A DNA stretch of 64,000 nucleotides from an uncultured Paracoccaceae bacterium (GCA_951812305.1 CATOSB010000011.1:434001-498000), one strand, 5' to 3'; counted from the stretch's first letter, positions 41,929-51,885 are shown. Numbers and translations: made by a program. The notes: a model not told the origin generated them from the letters alone.

Positions 41929-43121
41929 CAGGGGAATCGCGCTTGAAGTTTGACTGTGGATTAGAATTGGATTCTTGAGGATTCATCACTTGATGGAGTT
42001 TTGAGATGCCTACATTGACCAGCTATTTCAACGACATGGACGATCCTCGGGGTGGCAATGCCCCGCGTCACAATTTCTGCGATCTCATGACGATCAGCCT
42101 TTTGTGCGCGCTGTGCGGCGGTGAGACGGCGGTCGACATGGAGCTTTTCGGGCATATGAAGGAGGATTTCCTGCGAGAGTTTCTCGAATTGCCCCACGGC
42201 ATTCCCTGCCATGACGCGTATTCGCGGCTCTTCCGCCTTATGAAGCCGTCGAGCTTTCAGGCCTTTTTCGACAAGTTTCGCACTGACTTTGCGGTCAAGG
42301 CTGGAGATGAGCCGGCAATCGCTATCGATGGCAAAGAGATGCGGCGCAGCTTTGACAAGGCCGCCGGGCAGTCGAACATGAACATCGTGACCGCCTTTGC
42401 CCATGGCGCGCGCCTGAGCCTGGGCATCGCAGAAAGCGCCAGGGGCGGCGGCGAGATACTGGCGCTGCGCGACCTGATCGGGATGCTTGATATCCGTGGC
42501 ATCACCATCACCGCTGATGCGCTGCACTGCCAGAGAGAGACCTGCGAATTGATCGTGCAGGCGGGCGGCGAATATTGCTTGCAGCTCAAGGGCAACCAGG
42601 GCGACATGCTGGCTGATGTACGGGCCTTTGTTGACGATCAGGGTACTGATTACATTGATAAATATGACACGGTCGACGCTGACCACGGCCGCATCGAGGA
42701 GCGGTCATATCGCGTCTATAATGTGCCGCAGTATCTCACGGACATCCATAACTGGCCGCATCTACAAGCCTTCGTCCACGTCGTTTCTGAGCGAGCAGCA
42801 GATGACAAAACAAACCGGTCAGAGCGGATTTACCTCCTCTCCAAATGTCCCTCGGCTCAAGTTGCCGCTTCTCTGATCCGTGGTCACTGGCAGATCGAGA
42901 ACAGTTTGCATTGGTCTCTCGACGTGGTGATGAACGATGATCAGCACCGCGCACGAAAAGATCACGCGCCAGCCAACTTCGCCGCCTTGAGGCGCATCGC
43001 TTTGAACATCATCAAGGCAAATCCCGCAAAAGGCTCAAACCGTGGGAAGTTCAAAAAGGCAGGCTGGAGCAATGACTTCCTCAAAACCCTCATCCAAGGC
43101 TTCTGAAGCGCGATTGCCCTG
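41929..43121 (+). mobile_element. ISAs1-family element
   Basis: The element is 1193 bp. The left end is CAGGGGAATCGCGCTTGA and the right end, inverted, is CAGGGCAATCGCGCTTCA. It is flanked by 10-bp direct repeats AGTTCCGCGT at 41919-41928 and 43122-43131, within the 8-10 bp known for the family. It carries one transposase gene and interrupts radC. Confidence 0.96.
42006..43106 (+). CDS. ISAs1-family transposase
   Basis: The 366-residue protein begins with the DDE_Tnp_1-associated N-terminal region (LTSYFNDMDDPRGGNAPRHNFCDLMTISLLCALCGG). The catalytic domain has AIAIDGKEMRRSFDKA (first Asp), TITADALHCQRETCELI (second Asp) and RGHWQIENSLHWSLDVVMNDD (Glu). The reading frame is intact and TGGAG precedes the ATG, so the element could be active. 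Confidence 0.95.
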   Translation: MPTLTSYFNDMDDPRGGNAPRHNFCDLMTISLLCALCGGETAVDMELFGHMKEDFLREFLELPHGIPCHDAYSRLFRLMKPSSFQAFFDKFRTDFAVKAGDEPAIAIDGKEMRRSFDKAAGQSNMNIVTAFAHGARLSLGIAESARGGGEILALRDLIGMLDIRGITITADALHCQRETCELIVQAGGEYCLQLKGNQGDMLADVRAFVDDQGTDYIDKYDTVDADHGRIEERSYRVYNVPQYLTDIHNWPHLQAFVHVVSERAADDKTNRSERIYLLSKCPSAQVAASLIRGHWQIENSLHWSLDVVMNDDQHRARKDHAPANFAALRRIALNIIKANPAKGSNRGKFKKAGWSNDFLKTLIQGF

Positions 43122-43416
43122 AGTTCCGCGTACTTTACCTTGATCGAAAGAATGTGCTGATCGCGGATGAAGAACAGGCACAAGGCACTGTGGACCATGT
43201 ACCGGTTTATCCGCGCGAAGTCGTTAAACGGGCACTTGAGCTTAATGCCAGCGCGCTAATCCTAGTGCATAACCATCCCTCTGGCGACCCGACACCGTCA
43301 GAAGCAGATGTTGCCATGACGCTGCAAGTCGAGGACGCCGCACGAATTCTGAACATCACGCTGCACGATCACATCATCATCGGGAAAGAAACAGAATTGA
43401 GTATGCGGTCAGCTGG

Positions 43417-44982
43417 TTACCTTTGAGCTACCCAAACCTCGACTCGGCGGTTGATCTCGCGGCCCCATTCCACATCATCGCAGGCTATCGGCATCGCCTC
43501 GCCAAAGGCGTCAACATTCAGGTCGAGTCGATTTTTTTCGGCGGCGGGCGCGGCGGACAGCACGGCACGACGAACAACCTCTGCCCGGCGGCGGGCTAGG
43601 CGTAAATTTCCAGCGGCGGCACCGTCGCCGTCACTGAAACCAACAAATGTAACCTTGCGATGATCCAATAGCCCGCTTTCAAGCCGCGCGGCCAGAATTT
43701 CAGTGTTAGACCGCGATTGCGCATCCAGCCGCGTGCTGCCCGGTTCAAACCGAAAACTAAGAGAGAGTTTTTCCGTCCCATCCAACGTGGTCACAAGCCG
43801 CTGAAGTTCGGTCAGGTCAATTTCCTCCCCAGCATTTGCAATCGCGTTTGCCAATCGCTGTCCCTGAGCTGAAACCGGGCTTTCGCTGAGCCGAAGGTCC
43901 ACAAACCCTGCGCGCGAGACGACCTGTTGGCCAGCCGCGCTTCGCACAAAACCAAGAAACTCGCGACCCACCCAGGGAAGCCGATAGCCAGGAGTAAAAA
44001 GAAACAAGGGTGTCGTTAGAGGGTAATCCTGTGTTTTCAAAGAGATATCATTCGCCGCGCGCGTCTTTCCGCAGGGCCCGGATAGCTGAATCGCGCGCGC
44101 ATTTCCGGTATCACTAAGGGCTCCGATACCGATTGCAGACACGTCTCGCGCGACGGCGTCAGACAACGACGCGTTGCTTTCGTGAAATGTTACGCTATCT
44201 GCGACTTTTGGAGCATGTGGCATCAGTCGCCGCTCAAATTCAGAATATAGCCCTGACAATGAATCCCGCAGATGGAGCCTTATCGGTATGTCATCTCCGC
44301 CGAGCTCAACCCACGACACAATGTTTCCGGCGAATATGTCGGCCAATTCGTTAGGTGAAATCGCAGTGATGGGATTGCCCGACGCAACTTGGGCGACCAT
44401 CGCATCCAGCCCAACGATACGACTTCGGCGGGCGGAGTTCAGATTACCTGCTCCGGCATCGCGCGCCAACCGGATTTCTTCATCCGTGGGCAAGCGCATT
44501 GACATCACAATGTCGGCTTCTCCGGCAATCAGATCAGCAAAACCTTCAGCCGTGGACGCAATGCGAAACCCAAACCGCGCCAAAAGCTGGTCGGTTTCGC
44601 CATCGCTTAGCGTTATGGTGAAATGATCGTCATCCTTTATCTCACGAACGAGTTTGTAGCCTTTGCGAAACGCAAACGCCTGCACCAGCGCAGGCATCAG
44701 CACGGCGCCCATTGTACGAGAACCGGAAAAGCTCACATCCGCAACAAATGCGCCCAGATCGGGGCATCCGGGGCCCTCGCAAACCACACCACTGGCATCA
44801 ATTGTCAGCACGCCGTGTGCTGTGTCGACACGATAGAGTTCGCCGTCAAAACTGATAATGTTCCCCGAAATTTCGACCGAGCCGTCACGGGACTGCAGCG
44901 TAACGTCCTCGGCCAAAACCGGTGAGTTAGTGATTGCACAAAGAAAAAGTGCGGCGAAGTACGCCACACATCGGTTGATCAT
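43417..44982 (-). CDS. Phosphate-binding-like periplasmic protein fused to OmpA domain
   Basis: The 521-residue protein has a signal peptide (MINRCVAYFAALFLCAITNSPVLA). A PstS-like substrate-binding domain at about residues 80-350 contains FSGSRTMGAVLMPALVQAF, DIVMSMRLPTDEEI, ITAISPNELADIFAGNIVSW and ISLKTQDYPLTTPLFLF. The C-terminal OmpA-like domain has LSFRFEPGSTRLDAQSRSN, VTFVGFSDGDGAAAGNLRLARRRAE and WGREINRRVEVW. OmpA domains bind peptidoglycan, so the protein is probably tethered to the wall. It lies 20 bp after the Ala/Pro-rich gene below secA. The ligand is unknown. Confidence 0.8.
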   Translation of the reverse strand: MINRCVAYFAALFLCAITNSPVLAEDVTLQSRDGSVEISGNIISFDGELYRVDTAHGVLTIDASGVVCEGPGCPDLGAFVADVSFSGSRTMGAVLMPALVQAFAFRKGYKLVREIKDDDHFTITLSDGETDQLLARFGFRIASTAEGFADLIAGEADIVMSMRLPTDEEIRLARDAGAGNLNSARRSRIVGLDAMVAQVASGNPITAISPNELADIFAGNIVSWVELGGDDIPIRLHLRDSLSGLYSEFERRLMPHAPKVADSVTFHESNASLSDAVARDVSAIGIGALSDTGNARAIQLSGPCGKTRAANDISLKTQDYPLTTPLFLFTPGYRLPWVGREFLGFVRSAAGQQVVSRAGFVDLRLSESPVSAQGQRLANAIANAGEEIDLTELQRLVTTLDGTEKLSLSFRFEPGSTRLDAQSRSNTEILAARLESGLLDHRKVTFVGFSDGDGAAAGNLRLARRRAEVVRRAVLSAAPAAEKNRLDLNVDAFGEAMPIACDDVEWGREINRRVEVWVAQR

Positions 44983-45002
44983 GGATCAATTCCCGAGGCG
45001 CC

Positions 45003-46172
45003 CTAGTTCGAAGCGATTCTCAGGTCTGCGATAAGATTTTTCAACACCAGAAATTCACCGATTGCTGTGCAATCCGGCATCGAGATCGTCAAATTCGCTG
45101 TAACCGGTTTTCCGTCGGGCCCGCGTTCAATCGTTTGTCCGGCGATTTCCTTGGCGCAGTTTAGCGCCGAAATCTCTGCCTCGACACTGATGCGAACCAC
45201 ACCGTCGCGTTGAATCGCGTCGGCCGGAAAGGTGTATACTTCCGCGATTTTTGCGCCATCTAGGCCTCTTTCACCAAGTAAGGTTATGAACCCGCCTTTG
45301 GCTGTCACTGCGTCAACCGCGTTTCTTGGCGTTTCAGCCCATACATGGCCGTCCTCGCCATACTCCGCGCCGAATTCCAAAGCATGGATTTGCAGACCGG
45401 CCGTATCTTCAAACATCAGCGCAACGCGGTCGATCATATCGGCTTCAGGAACGTCCACATAGGTCGCAATCGTGTTGCTGTCTTCAAACGTTACCGTGAA
45501 ATCGGCCTCTGCCTGCAACGCGGGAATCAAAACACTGACACTGCCCAATTGGTCAAGTTTTGCAGTAAAGCGCAATTCGTCCTGTTCGACCAAAACGCTT
45601 TCGTTGCCGCGGCACGGGGCGGTCAGCGTAAGCGCAACCATTGCCATATCTCGAACCGATGCTGAAAGAATTGGGCCACAGGGCAAACCAAATTCATTCT
45701 GCGCAACTTCTGCCGAGGCTTCTTGCGCGCTTGTGGTCGGCGTCGTGGCCGTATCAGCCATTCGCCCTGCGAGTGCGCCACCCGGTTGAGGGAGCGGCGC
45801 GGGCATCAGCAAATCTTTTGGTGGCAACAGAGGCTTAGTTGCCATTTGGTTGGCCGCGTCCGTCGGCGACAAGGATTCGATCGGGTTTGCGGTTTCAAGT
45901 ACTGCGACATCGACGGGCGCGGTCGGTTCTGCCATCGGTTCGGGATCAAGGGTTTCGGGTTGCTCCACTGCCGCCGCGACGATTGTCACTTCGTTCTTGA
46001 CGGGAATTGGTTTTGCGACATCGGGAACGACAATCGGGGCAGCAGTTGCTGCCGAAACCGGAACAGATGCCTCGCCAGAGCCACCATTCTGCATAATATG
46101 CGCAGTCGCGGCTGCGGCACACAAAGTGGCGCCCACTGTGAGATAGCGCTGCTTGTTCTTCGGAAGTTGCAT
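45003..46172 (-). CDS. Membrane-anchored Ala/Pro-rich protein of unknown function
   Basis: I do not recognise a named family. The 389-residue product has one hydrophobic N-terminal segment (YLTVGATLCAAAATAHI, about residues 9-25). A low-complexity Ala/Pro/Val/Glu-rich region follows to about residue 150. A folded C-terminal region has GLPCGPILSASVRDMAMVALTLTAPCRGNES and paired Cys residues, suggesting a periplasmic location. The ATG at 46172, with GAGG upstream, is chosen over one 14 codons earlier. The gene lies between secA and the PstS/OmpA fusion on the same strand and is likely expressed with the latter. Confidence 0.7.
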   Translation of the reverse strand: MQLPKNKQRYLTVGATLCAAAATAHIMQNGGSGEASVPVSAATAAPIVVPDVAKPIPVKNEVTIVAAAVEQPETLDPEPMAEPTAPVDVAVLETANPIESLSPTDAANQMATKPLLPPKDLLMPAPLPQPGGALAGRMADTATTPTTSAQEASAEVAQNEFGLPCGPILSASVRDMAMVALTLTAPCRGNESVLVEQDELRFTAKLDQLGSVSVLIPALQAEADFTVTFEDSNTIATYVDVPEADMIDRVALMFEDTAGLQIHALEFGAEYGEDGHVWAETPRNAVDAVTAKGGFITLLGERGLDGAKIAEVYTFPADAIQRDGVVRISVEAEISALNCAKEIAGQTIERGPDGKPVTANLTISMPDCTAIGEFLVLKNLIADLRIASN

Positions 46173-46391
46173 GTTTTGCCTCGCGCCGAAAATCTTGCTT
46201 TGTTGAAGTCCCACGAAAATGAGGTGGAACTAAGGCACGGACAGGGAAATTCGCGGCATTAAGGAAACAATCCAGCAAAAAATCGCGCTGAAAACGGTAA
46301 TTTCAGAATTATTGTCGCGAATGCCGCAACGAAACCACGCGTTCACAGTGAGGGCCACGTTCGCGGTAGTGCCGTTAAATGAGGCCTTTGT

Positions 46392-49091
46392 TCAGACGAG
46401 CCGCCCGTGGCAATGCTTGAATTTCTTGCCTGATCCGCACGGGCATTGCTCGTTCCGGCCCGGATTTCCCCAGGTGGTGGTGTCGTTTTCGTCGAATCCG
46501 TCTTTTGCCTCGCCTGTCGGTCCGGCGTTTTCGGGCGTCGCGCTGGCTTGCTGTGCTACAGCCGCCTGCTGCGCCAACATCTGTGCGACCATCGCTTGAT
46601 GTTCTTCTTCCGTCATCGGCCGGATTTGGGCAAGTTTCTGGCTGACATCCTCTCGCAGTGAATTCAGCATTCCATCAAAAAGCTGAAAGCTTTCAGATTT
46701 GTATTCGTTCAGCGGATCCCGCTGTGCGTATCCGCGAAATCCGACGACCGAACGCAGGTGCTCAAGCATCAGAAGATGTTCACGCCACTTCGCGTCAATC
46801 GTCTGTAACAGCACCTGTTTTTCAATTGAACGCATCGATTCTGGCCCGAAATCAACGGCTTTTTGTGCCATGAACTCGTCGGACGCTTTTTCAAGTCGCT
46901 CACGGAAGATTTCGTCGTCCACGCCTTCCTCTTCGGCCCATGAGATAACGCCGGTGTCCACACCAAGTTTTTCGATGACGGCCGCATAAAGCCCTTCCGC
47001 ATCCCACTGGTCCGCATAGGTTTTCGGCGGAACGAATTCACCGACCAGATCATCAACAACTTGATGGCGCATATCGCCAACAACGTCAGACAGATCTTCT
47101 GCCTCCATAATTTCACGACGCTGGCTGAAGATCACCTTACGTTGATCATTCATCACGTCGTCAAACTTCAAAAGCTGTTTGCGGATATCGAAATTGCGCC
47201 CCTCGACCTTTGCCTGCGCGCGTTCAAGAGATTTATTGACCCAGGGGTGAATGATGGCTTCACCTTCCTTCATACCCAAGGTTTTCAGCATTTTGTCCAA
47301 GCGCTCAGACCCGAAGATGCGCATCAGATCGTCTTCAAGCGACAGGAAAAACGCCGAACGTCCCGGGTCGCCCTGGCGGCCCGAACGGCCACGAAGCTGA
47401 TTGTCGATCCGGCGGCTTTCATGGCGCTCGGTGGCCAGAACAAACAGCCCACCCGCATCCTTCACGGCCTGTTCGTCGGCGGCGTGCTCTTCTTCGATCT
47501 TCGTGCGAATTGCTTTTGGATCGCTTTCAGGGTCCGCCGCAATGGCTTCCATCACCTTGAATTCGACATTGCCACCAAGTTTGATGTCCGTTCCACGACC
47601 GGCCATGTTGGTTGCAATCGTTACGGCCCCACGTTTGCCAGCTTCGGCAATGATCTGGGCCTCCTGCTCGTGCTGGCGCGCGTTCAGCACGTTGTGCTCC
47701 AACTTCTCCGTCGTCAGTAACTGGCTCAAATACTCTGATTTCTCGATCGATGTCGTACCAACAAGAACCGGCTGCCCGGCCTCATGCGACTTCTTGATTT
47801 CTTCGACAATCGCCTGAAACTTCTCATTGCCGGTTCGGTATACGGCGTCGTGTTCATCTTTCCGCGCAACCGGAAGGTTGGTTGGCACTTCAATAACGCC
47901 AAGCCCGTAAATATCCGCAAATTCTTCGGCTTCGGTGGCCGCCGTCCCCGTCATACCGGCGAGCTTGTCGTACAGGCGGAAGTAATTTTGGAACGTCACG
48001 CTGGCCAGTGTCACGTTTTCTGGCTGAATCTTGCAATTTTCTTTGGCCTCAATCGCCTGATGCAAGCCATCTGACAAGCGCCGACCGGTCATCATCCGGC
48101 CAGTAAACTCGTCGATAAGAACAACCTCACTGTCACGGACGATGTAGTCCTTGTCTCTGGTGAACAGCTTATGTGCCCGCAAACCCTGGTTGATGTGGTG
48201 CACAATTGTCGTGCTTTCAGGATCATAAAGCGTCTGATCTTCGGGAAGAATCCCGGCGGCCTGCAAACGCTGTTCCAGAAATTCGTTACCCTCGTCCGTG
48301 AAGGTTACGTTCCGGGTTTTTTCGTCAAGCGTGTAATGATCTTCCTGCACCTCGGGAATTATTCCGTCGATGGTGATGTAAAGATCGCTGCGATCCTGCG
48401 CCGGACCAGAAATGATCAACGGCGTCCGCGCCTCGTCGATCAGGATCGAATCCACTTCGTCAACAATCGCATAGTGATGGTCGCGCTGATACATCTCTGA
48501 CAATTCGGATTTCATATTGTCGCGCAAATAGTCAAAGCCCAGCTCGTTATTCGTGGCATAGGTGATATCGCACCCGTAAGCGGCTTTTTTCTCGTCATCC
48601 GATTGTTGGGGATAGACGACGCCGGTTGTCATGCCGAGGGCGGTAAACACGTTACCCATCCACTCGGCGTCACGTTTTGCGAGGTAATCGTTGACAGTAA
48701 CGATATGAACGCCGCGCTTGGTCAACGCGTTAAGATAGGCCGGAAGCGTCGCGACAAGCGTTTTGCCCTCGCCCGTTTTCATCTCGGAAATATTGCCCTG
48801 ATGCAGGAAAATCCCGCCCATCAACTGTACATCGAAAGCGCGCAATCCCAGCGCACGCTTACCTGCCTCACGACAATTTGCAAATGCCTCCGGAAGGATC
48901 GAATCCAAATCCTCGCCATTAGCAACACGCGCAACGAATTCTTCGGTTTTTTCGATCAGCCCTGTATCAGAAAGCGTCTCGAACTCGGGTTCCAGCGCGT
49001 TGATCTTTTCGACGAGCGGATTTGTAGCCTTGATCTGGCGGTCGTTAGGTGTGCCAAAAATCTTTTTGGCTACTGCTCCGATACCTAGCAT
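46392..49091 (-). CDS. secA: Preprotein translocase ATPase SecA
   Basis: The 899-residue motor of the Sec pathway has the helicase motor with Walker A MKTGEGKTLVATLPAYLNAL and the DEAD-like box AIVDEVDSILIDEARTPLIISG. Further landmarks are VGTTSIEKSEYLSQLL, TNMAGRGTDIKLGGNVE and RRIDNQLRGRSGRQGDPG. A C-terminal zinc segment RNEQCPCGSGKKFKHCHG binds SecB and lipid. The ATG at 49091 follows GGAG, giving LGIGAVAKKIFGTPNDRQIK as in homologues. It is divergent from the parvulin gene. Confidence 0.98.
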   Translation of the reverse strand: MLGIGAVAKKIFGTPNDRQIKATNPLVEKINALEPEFETLSDTGLIEKTEEFVARVANGEDLDSILPEAFANCREAGKRALGLRAFDVQLMGGIFLHQGNISEMKTGEGKTLVATLPAYLNALTKRGVHIVTVNDYLAKRDAEWMGNVFTALGMTTGVVYPQQSDDEKKAAYGCDITYATNNELGFDYLRDNMKSELSEMYQRDHHYAIVDEVDSILIDEARTPLIISGPAQDRSDLYITIDGIIPEVQEDHYTLDEKTRNVTFTDEGNEFLEQRLQAAGILPEDQTLYDPESTTIVHHINQGLRAHKLFTRDKDYIVRDSEVVLIDEFTGRMMTGRRLSDGLHQAIEAKENCKIQPENVTLASVTFQNYFRLYDKLAGMTGTAATEAEEFADIYGLGVIEVPTNLPVARKDEHDAVYRTGNEKFQAIVEEIKKSHEAGQPVLVGTTSIEKSEYLSQLLTTEKLEHNVLNARQHEQEAQIIAEAGKRGAVTIATNMAGRGTDIKLGGNVEFKVMEAIAADPESDPKAIRTKIEEEHAADEQAVKDAGGLFVLATERHESRRIDNQLRGRSGRQGDPGRSAFFLSLEDDLMRIFGSERLDKMLKTLGMKEGEAIIHPWVNKSLERAQAKVEGRNFDIRKQLLKFDDVMNDQRKVIFSQRREIMEAEDLSDVVGDMRHQVVDDLVGEFVPPKTYADQWDAEGLYAAVIEKLGVDTGVISWAEEEGVDDEIFRERLEKASDEFMAQKAVDFGPESMRSIEKQVLLQTIDAKWREHLLMLEHLRSVVGFRGYAQRDPLNEYKSESFQLFDGMLNSLREDVSQKLAQIRPMTEEEHQAMVAQMLAQQAAVAQQASATPENAGPTGEAKDGFDENDTTTWGNPGRNEQCPCGSGKKFKHCHGRLV

Positions 49092-49269
49092 CTCAACTCC
49101 GCCTGCCTCGATTTTCAATCAACATCTTGTTCATTGGCTTGCCGACCTTTTGTCTCACGCCTAGGAAGGGCTGTGGATAAGGTCATTTTGCGCCACCTTG
49201 GCGATGTAAGGGCCGTGCAGATGTGTGTCAACGTCGCCTGATCGGGCGGCTCTTGAGAAGGGGCCTTAA

Positions 49270-50121
49270 ATGGCAGCATTACAACGTATTTTCCTGGCGG
49301 CGTCGCTTGCCGTATCGTTCACCGGTTCGGTTATCGCCGAGGATCATCTGCGTTCGGATACTATTGTGGCACAGGTTGGTGATACACAGATAACCCTTGG
49401 TCACATGATTGCTTTGGCGCGCAATTTGCCACAACAGCAATTGCAGGGTGAACCGGCGGATGTGTTTGAAAATGTACTGGAACGCCTGATCCAGCAAGAG
49501 GCGGTCGCACAGCGCCAAAGCGCGATTTCACCCCTGACAGAGCTGCAACTGGAAAATGAACGCCGGTCCCTTCTCGCCAGTCAGGAAGTTGAACGGATAT
49601 TCAACAGTATCACAATTACGGATGCCGATTTACAGGACGCATACGATTCCCAATACGCGCAGGCCATTCCGTTGACGGAATACAACGCCTCTCACATTCT
49701 GGTCGAATCCGAAGACGAAGCCGCTTCAATTGTCACCGAACTTCGTGGAGGTGCCGATTTCGCGGCGATGGCGCGGGCGAATTCCACTGGGCCCAGCGGG
49801 CCGGGCGGCGGACAGTTGGGATGGTTCGGGCCAGGTAGGATGGTCCCGCCGTTTGAGGCGGCAGTTGCCGAATTGGAAATTGGAGAGATTTCCGGGCCGG
49901 TTGAAACGCAATTCGGTTGGCACGTCATCCTTTTGAACGACATGCGGGTACAGGGCATTCCAACGCTCGACGAAACACGGGGCGATCTGGATAGCGAACT
50001 GCGTCAGCAACGCTTCCTTGATGCTCTGCAAGACGCGATCGACGGGGCGGCAGTTGAGCGGCCGGGTCTGGGCGCATTCGATCCAGCAATCCTGTTTGAT
50101 ACCGATCTGATTGGCAACTGA
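49270..50121 (+). CDS. Parvulin-type peptidyl-prolyl isomerase, exported
   Basis: The 283-residue PpiC/SurA-like chaperone has a signal peptide (RIFLAASLAVSFTGSVIAED) and an N-terminal helical chaperone region. A parvulin domain at about residues 138-230 contains NASHILVESEDEAASIVTEL, GADFAAMARANSTGPSGPGGGQLGWFGPGRMVPPFEAAV and PVETQFGWHVILL. It is expected to act on periplasmic or outer-membrane proteins. GAGAAGGGG lies upstream of the ATG. It is divergent from secA and leads the argJ-mutT transcript, with 3 bp to argJ. Confidence 0.92.
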   Translation: MAALQRIFLAASLAVSFTGSVIAEDHLRSDTIVAQVGDTQITLGHMIALARNLPQQQLQGEPADVFENVLERLIQQEAVAQRQSAISPLTELQLENERRSLLASQEVERIFNSITITDADLQDAYDSQYAQAIPLTEYNASHILVESEDEAASIVTELRGGADFAAMARANSTGPSGPGGGQLGWFGPGRMVPPFEAAVAELEIGEISGPVETQFGWHVILLNDMRVQGIPTLDETRGDLDSELRQQRFLDALQDAIDGAAVERPGLGAFDPAILFDTDLIGN

Positions 50122-50124
50122 CCG

Positions 50125-51336
50125 ATGGTTTCGCCGCTTGCGCCCGCAACGTTCCCAAGGTTGCCAGTTATCGATGGGGTTCGGTTTTCAACCGCTTCTG
50201 CCGGCATCAAATATCAGGGTCGTGACGACGTGATGCTAGCCTTGTGCGCACCGGGAACAGTCATGGCGGGCGTTTTCACCAAGTCCGCGACTCGCGCGGC
50301 GCCGGTTCTCGATTGCCAAACCAAGATCGCTGGTGGAGGTGACGAAGGCGCCGCGATCCTCGTAAATTCAGGGAATGCGAATGCATTCACCGGAATGAAC
50401 GGATTGGACTCTGTGGCGGCGATCACCAGCGCAGTCGCCGGCGCGTTAGAACTTCCACAAGCGCGGGTATTCACGTCGTCAACCGGCGTAATCGGAGAGC
50501 CGCTTCCACATGATCGTATCACTGAGAAGATTGCCGACTTGGCCGACACCCTTTCGCCGGATGGATTGGAAAGCGCCGCAAAAGCAATCATGACAACCGA
50601 CACTTTCGCGAAAGGCGCGGGTGCTGAGGTTCAGGTTGGCAATGATACGGTTCGGATCGCCGGAATCGCCAAGGGATCCGGCATGATCGCGCCTGATATG
50701 GCGACGATGCTTGTTTACATCTTTACAGATGCCAGCGTCGAAGGCGCGTTCCTTCAATCGACCTTGTCGGAACTGACGGAAAAGACGTTCAACTGCATCA
50801 CGGTGGACAGCGATACTTCGACCTCAGACACCCTATTGGTTGCAGCGACCGGTGCTTCTGGCGTTGACTGCAATGGGCAGGATGCTTTTGTTCAAGCTCT
50901 GCATTCCGTCATGCTCAATCTGGCACATCAAGTGGTGCGCGACGGGGAAGGTGCAACGAAGTTCGTCGAGATTTGCATCACCGGCGCAAAGGACAACGCC
51001 GACGCAAAACGCGCCGGATTGGCAATTGCAAACTCGCCGCTTGTCAAAACCGCGATTGCCGGAGAAGACCCCAACTGGGGCCGTGTGGTCATGGCGGTTG
51101 GCAAGTCCGGCGCCAAGGCTGACCGGGATCTTCTTTCAATCTGGTTCGGCGACGTTTTGGTTGCAGATAAAGGTTGGGTGGCACCAGGCTATCGTGAGGG
51201 AGATGGCGCAGCGCATATGAAAGGGCAAGAGATCGTAATCAAAGTTGACCTCGGCATTGCGGCGGGTAAGGCGACGGTCTGGACCTGTGACCTGACGCAT
51301 GAATACATCTCGATCAACGCGGATTATCGTTCGTGA
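50125..51336 (+). CDS. argJ: Bifunctional ornithine acetyltransferase / N-acetylglutamate synthase
   Basis: ArgJ recycles the acetyl group in arginine synthesis. The 403-residue precursor has AILVNSGNANAFTG, FTSSTGVIGEPLPHDRI and the self-cleavage site KGSGMIAPDMATMLVYIFTDA, where the Thr of MATML becomes the N-terminal nucleophile of the beta subunit. The C-terminal CDLTHEYISINADYRS is also diagnostic. It ends in a GTGA overlap with mutT. The presence of ArgJ implies a cyclic arginine route. Confidence 0.97.
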   Translation: MVSPLAPATFPRLPVIDGVRFSTASAGIKYQGRDDVMLALCAPGTVMAGVFTKSATRAAPVLDCQTKIAGGGDEGAAILVNSGNANAFTGMNGLDSVAAITSAVAGALELPQARVFTSSTGVIGEPLPHDRITEKIADLADTLSPDGLESAAKAIMTTDTFAKGAGAEVQVGNDTVRIAGIAKGSGMIAPDMATMLVYIFTDASVEGAFLQSTLSELTEKTFNCITVDSDTSTSDTLLVAATGASGVDCNGQDAFVQALHSVMLNLAHQVVRDGEGATKFVEICITGAKDNADAKRAGLAIANSPLVKTAIAGEDPNWGRVVMAVGKSGAKADRDLLSIWFGDVLVADKGWVAPGYREGDGAAHMKGQEIVIKVDLGIAAGKATVWTCDLTHEYISINADYRS

Positions 51337-51731
51337 ACGTTCTTCTTGTTTCTGCCGTCGCATTGATTGATCGCGACGGGCGGATACTGCTGACACAACG
51401 TCCCGACGGCAAATCAATGGCGGGACTTTGGGAATTCCCGGGCGGCAAAGTTGAACCTGGCGAAACGCCGGAAGTTGCACTCATTCGTGAACTGCAAGAG
51501 GAACTTGGCATCGACACTTGGGAAAGCTGCCTCGCACCGCTCACATTTGCCAGCCATACATACGAGGATTTCCATCTTCTGATGCCACTCTTTGCCTGCC
51601 GAAAATGGGAAGGTATCCCCACGTCGCGCGAAGGTCAGGCGCTTAAATGGCTGCAAGTTCAGGAGCTTCGCGACTACCCGATGCCACCTGCCGACCTGCC
51701 GCTGATCCCGGTGCTTCGCGATTGGCTTTGA
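51333..51731 (+). CDS. mutT: 8-oxo-dGTP diphosphatase MutT
   Basis: The 132-residue Nudix hydrolase has the box GKVEPGETPEVALIRELQEELGI (GX5EX7REUXEEXGU) and the N-terminal LIDRDGRILLTQRPDGKSMAGLWEFPGG. It cleans oxidised dGTP from the nucleotide pool. It starts with GTG overlapping the argJ stop. Broader Nudix substrates are possible, but length and the GLWEFPGG motif fit MutT. Confidence 0.9.
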   Translation: MNVLLVSAVALIDRDGRILLTQRPDGKSMAGLWEFPGGKVEPGETPEVALIRELQEELGIDTWESCLAPLTFASHTYEDFHLLMPLFACRKWEGIPTSREGQALKWLQVQELRDYPMPPADLPLIPVLRDWL

Positions 51732-51885
51732 GGGTTAATGATATTCTAACCAAGTTCTTTGACATTCGCATGTTTGCTTAATAGTTTTTGCGTGCGCCTT
51801 GCGAATTGGGAGAACACGGGGTGCTTGGTTGTACGGGGTCGAGTGGTTCACAACATAAAGCGTTACGTTTAGGGGATGACGTAAA

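Larger units (their letters stand above)
41465..43426 (+). pseudogene. radC: RadC/MPN-domain protein, split by ISAs1 element
   Basis: The 5' part (41465-41928) encodes the helix-hairpin-helix region (YELLELMLFRTFRRGDVKPLANRLMRKFGSVDRVV..LAEIDGVGPEV). The 3' part (43132-43426) has the JAMM-like metal motif LILVHNHPSGDPTPSEADV. Removing 41929-43121 and one AGTTCCGCGT repeat restores 252 codons through EQFRVLYLDRKNVLIADE. RadC-type proteins are linked to DNA metabolism, but their biochemical role is unsettled. The 3' end overlaps the convergent OmpA-like gene by 10 bp. Confidence 0.95.
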
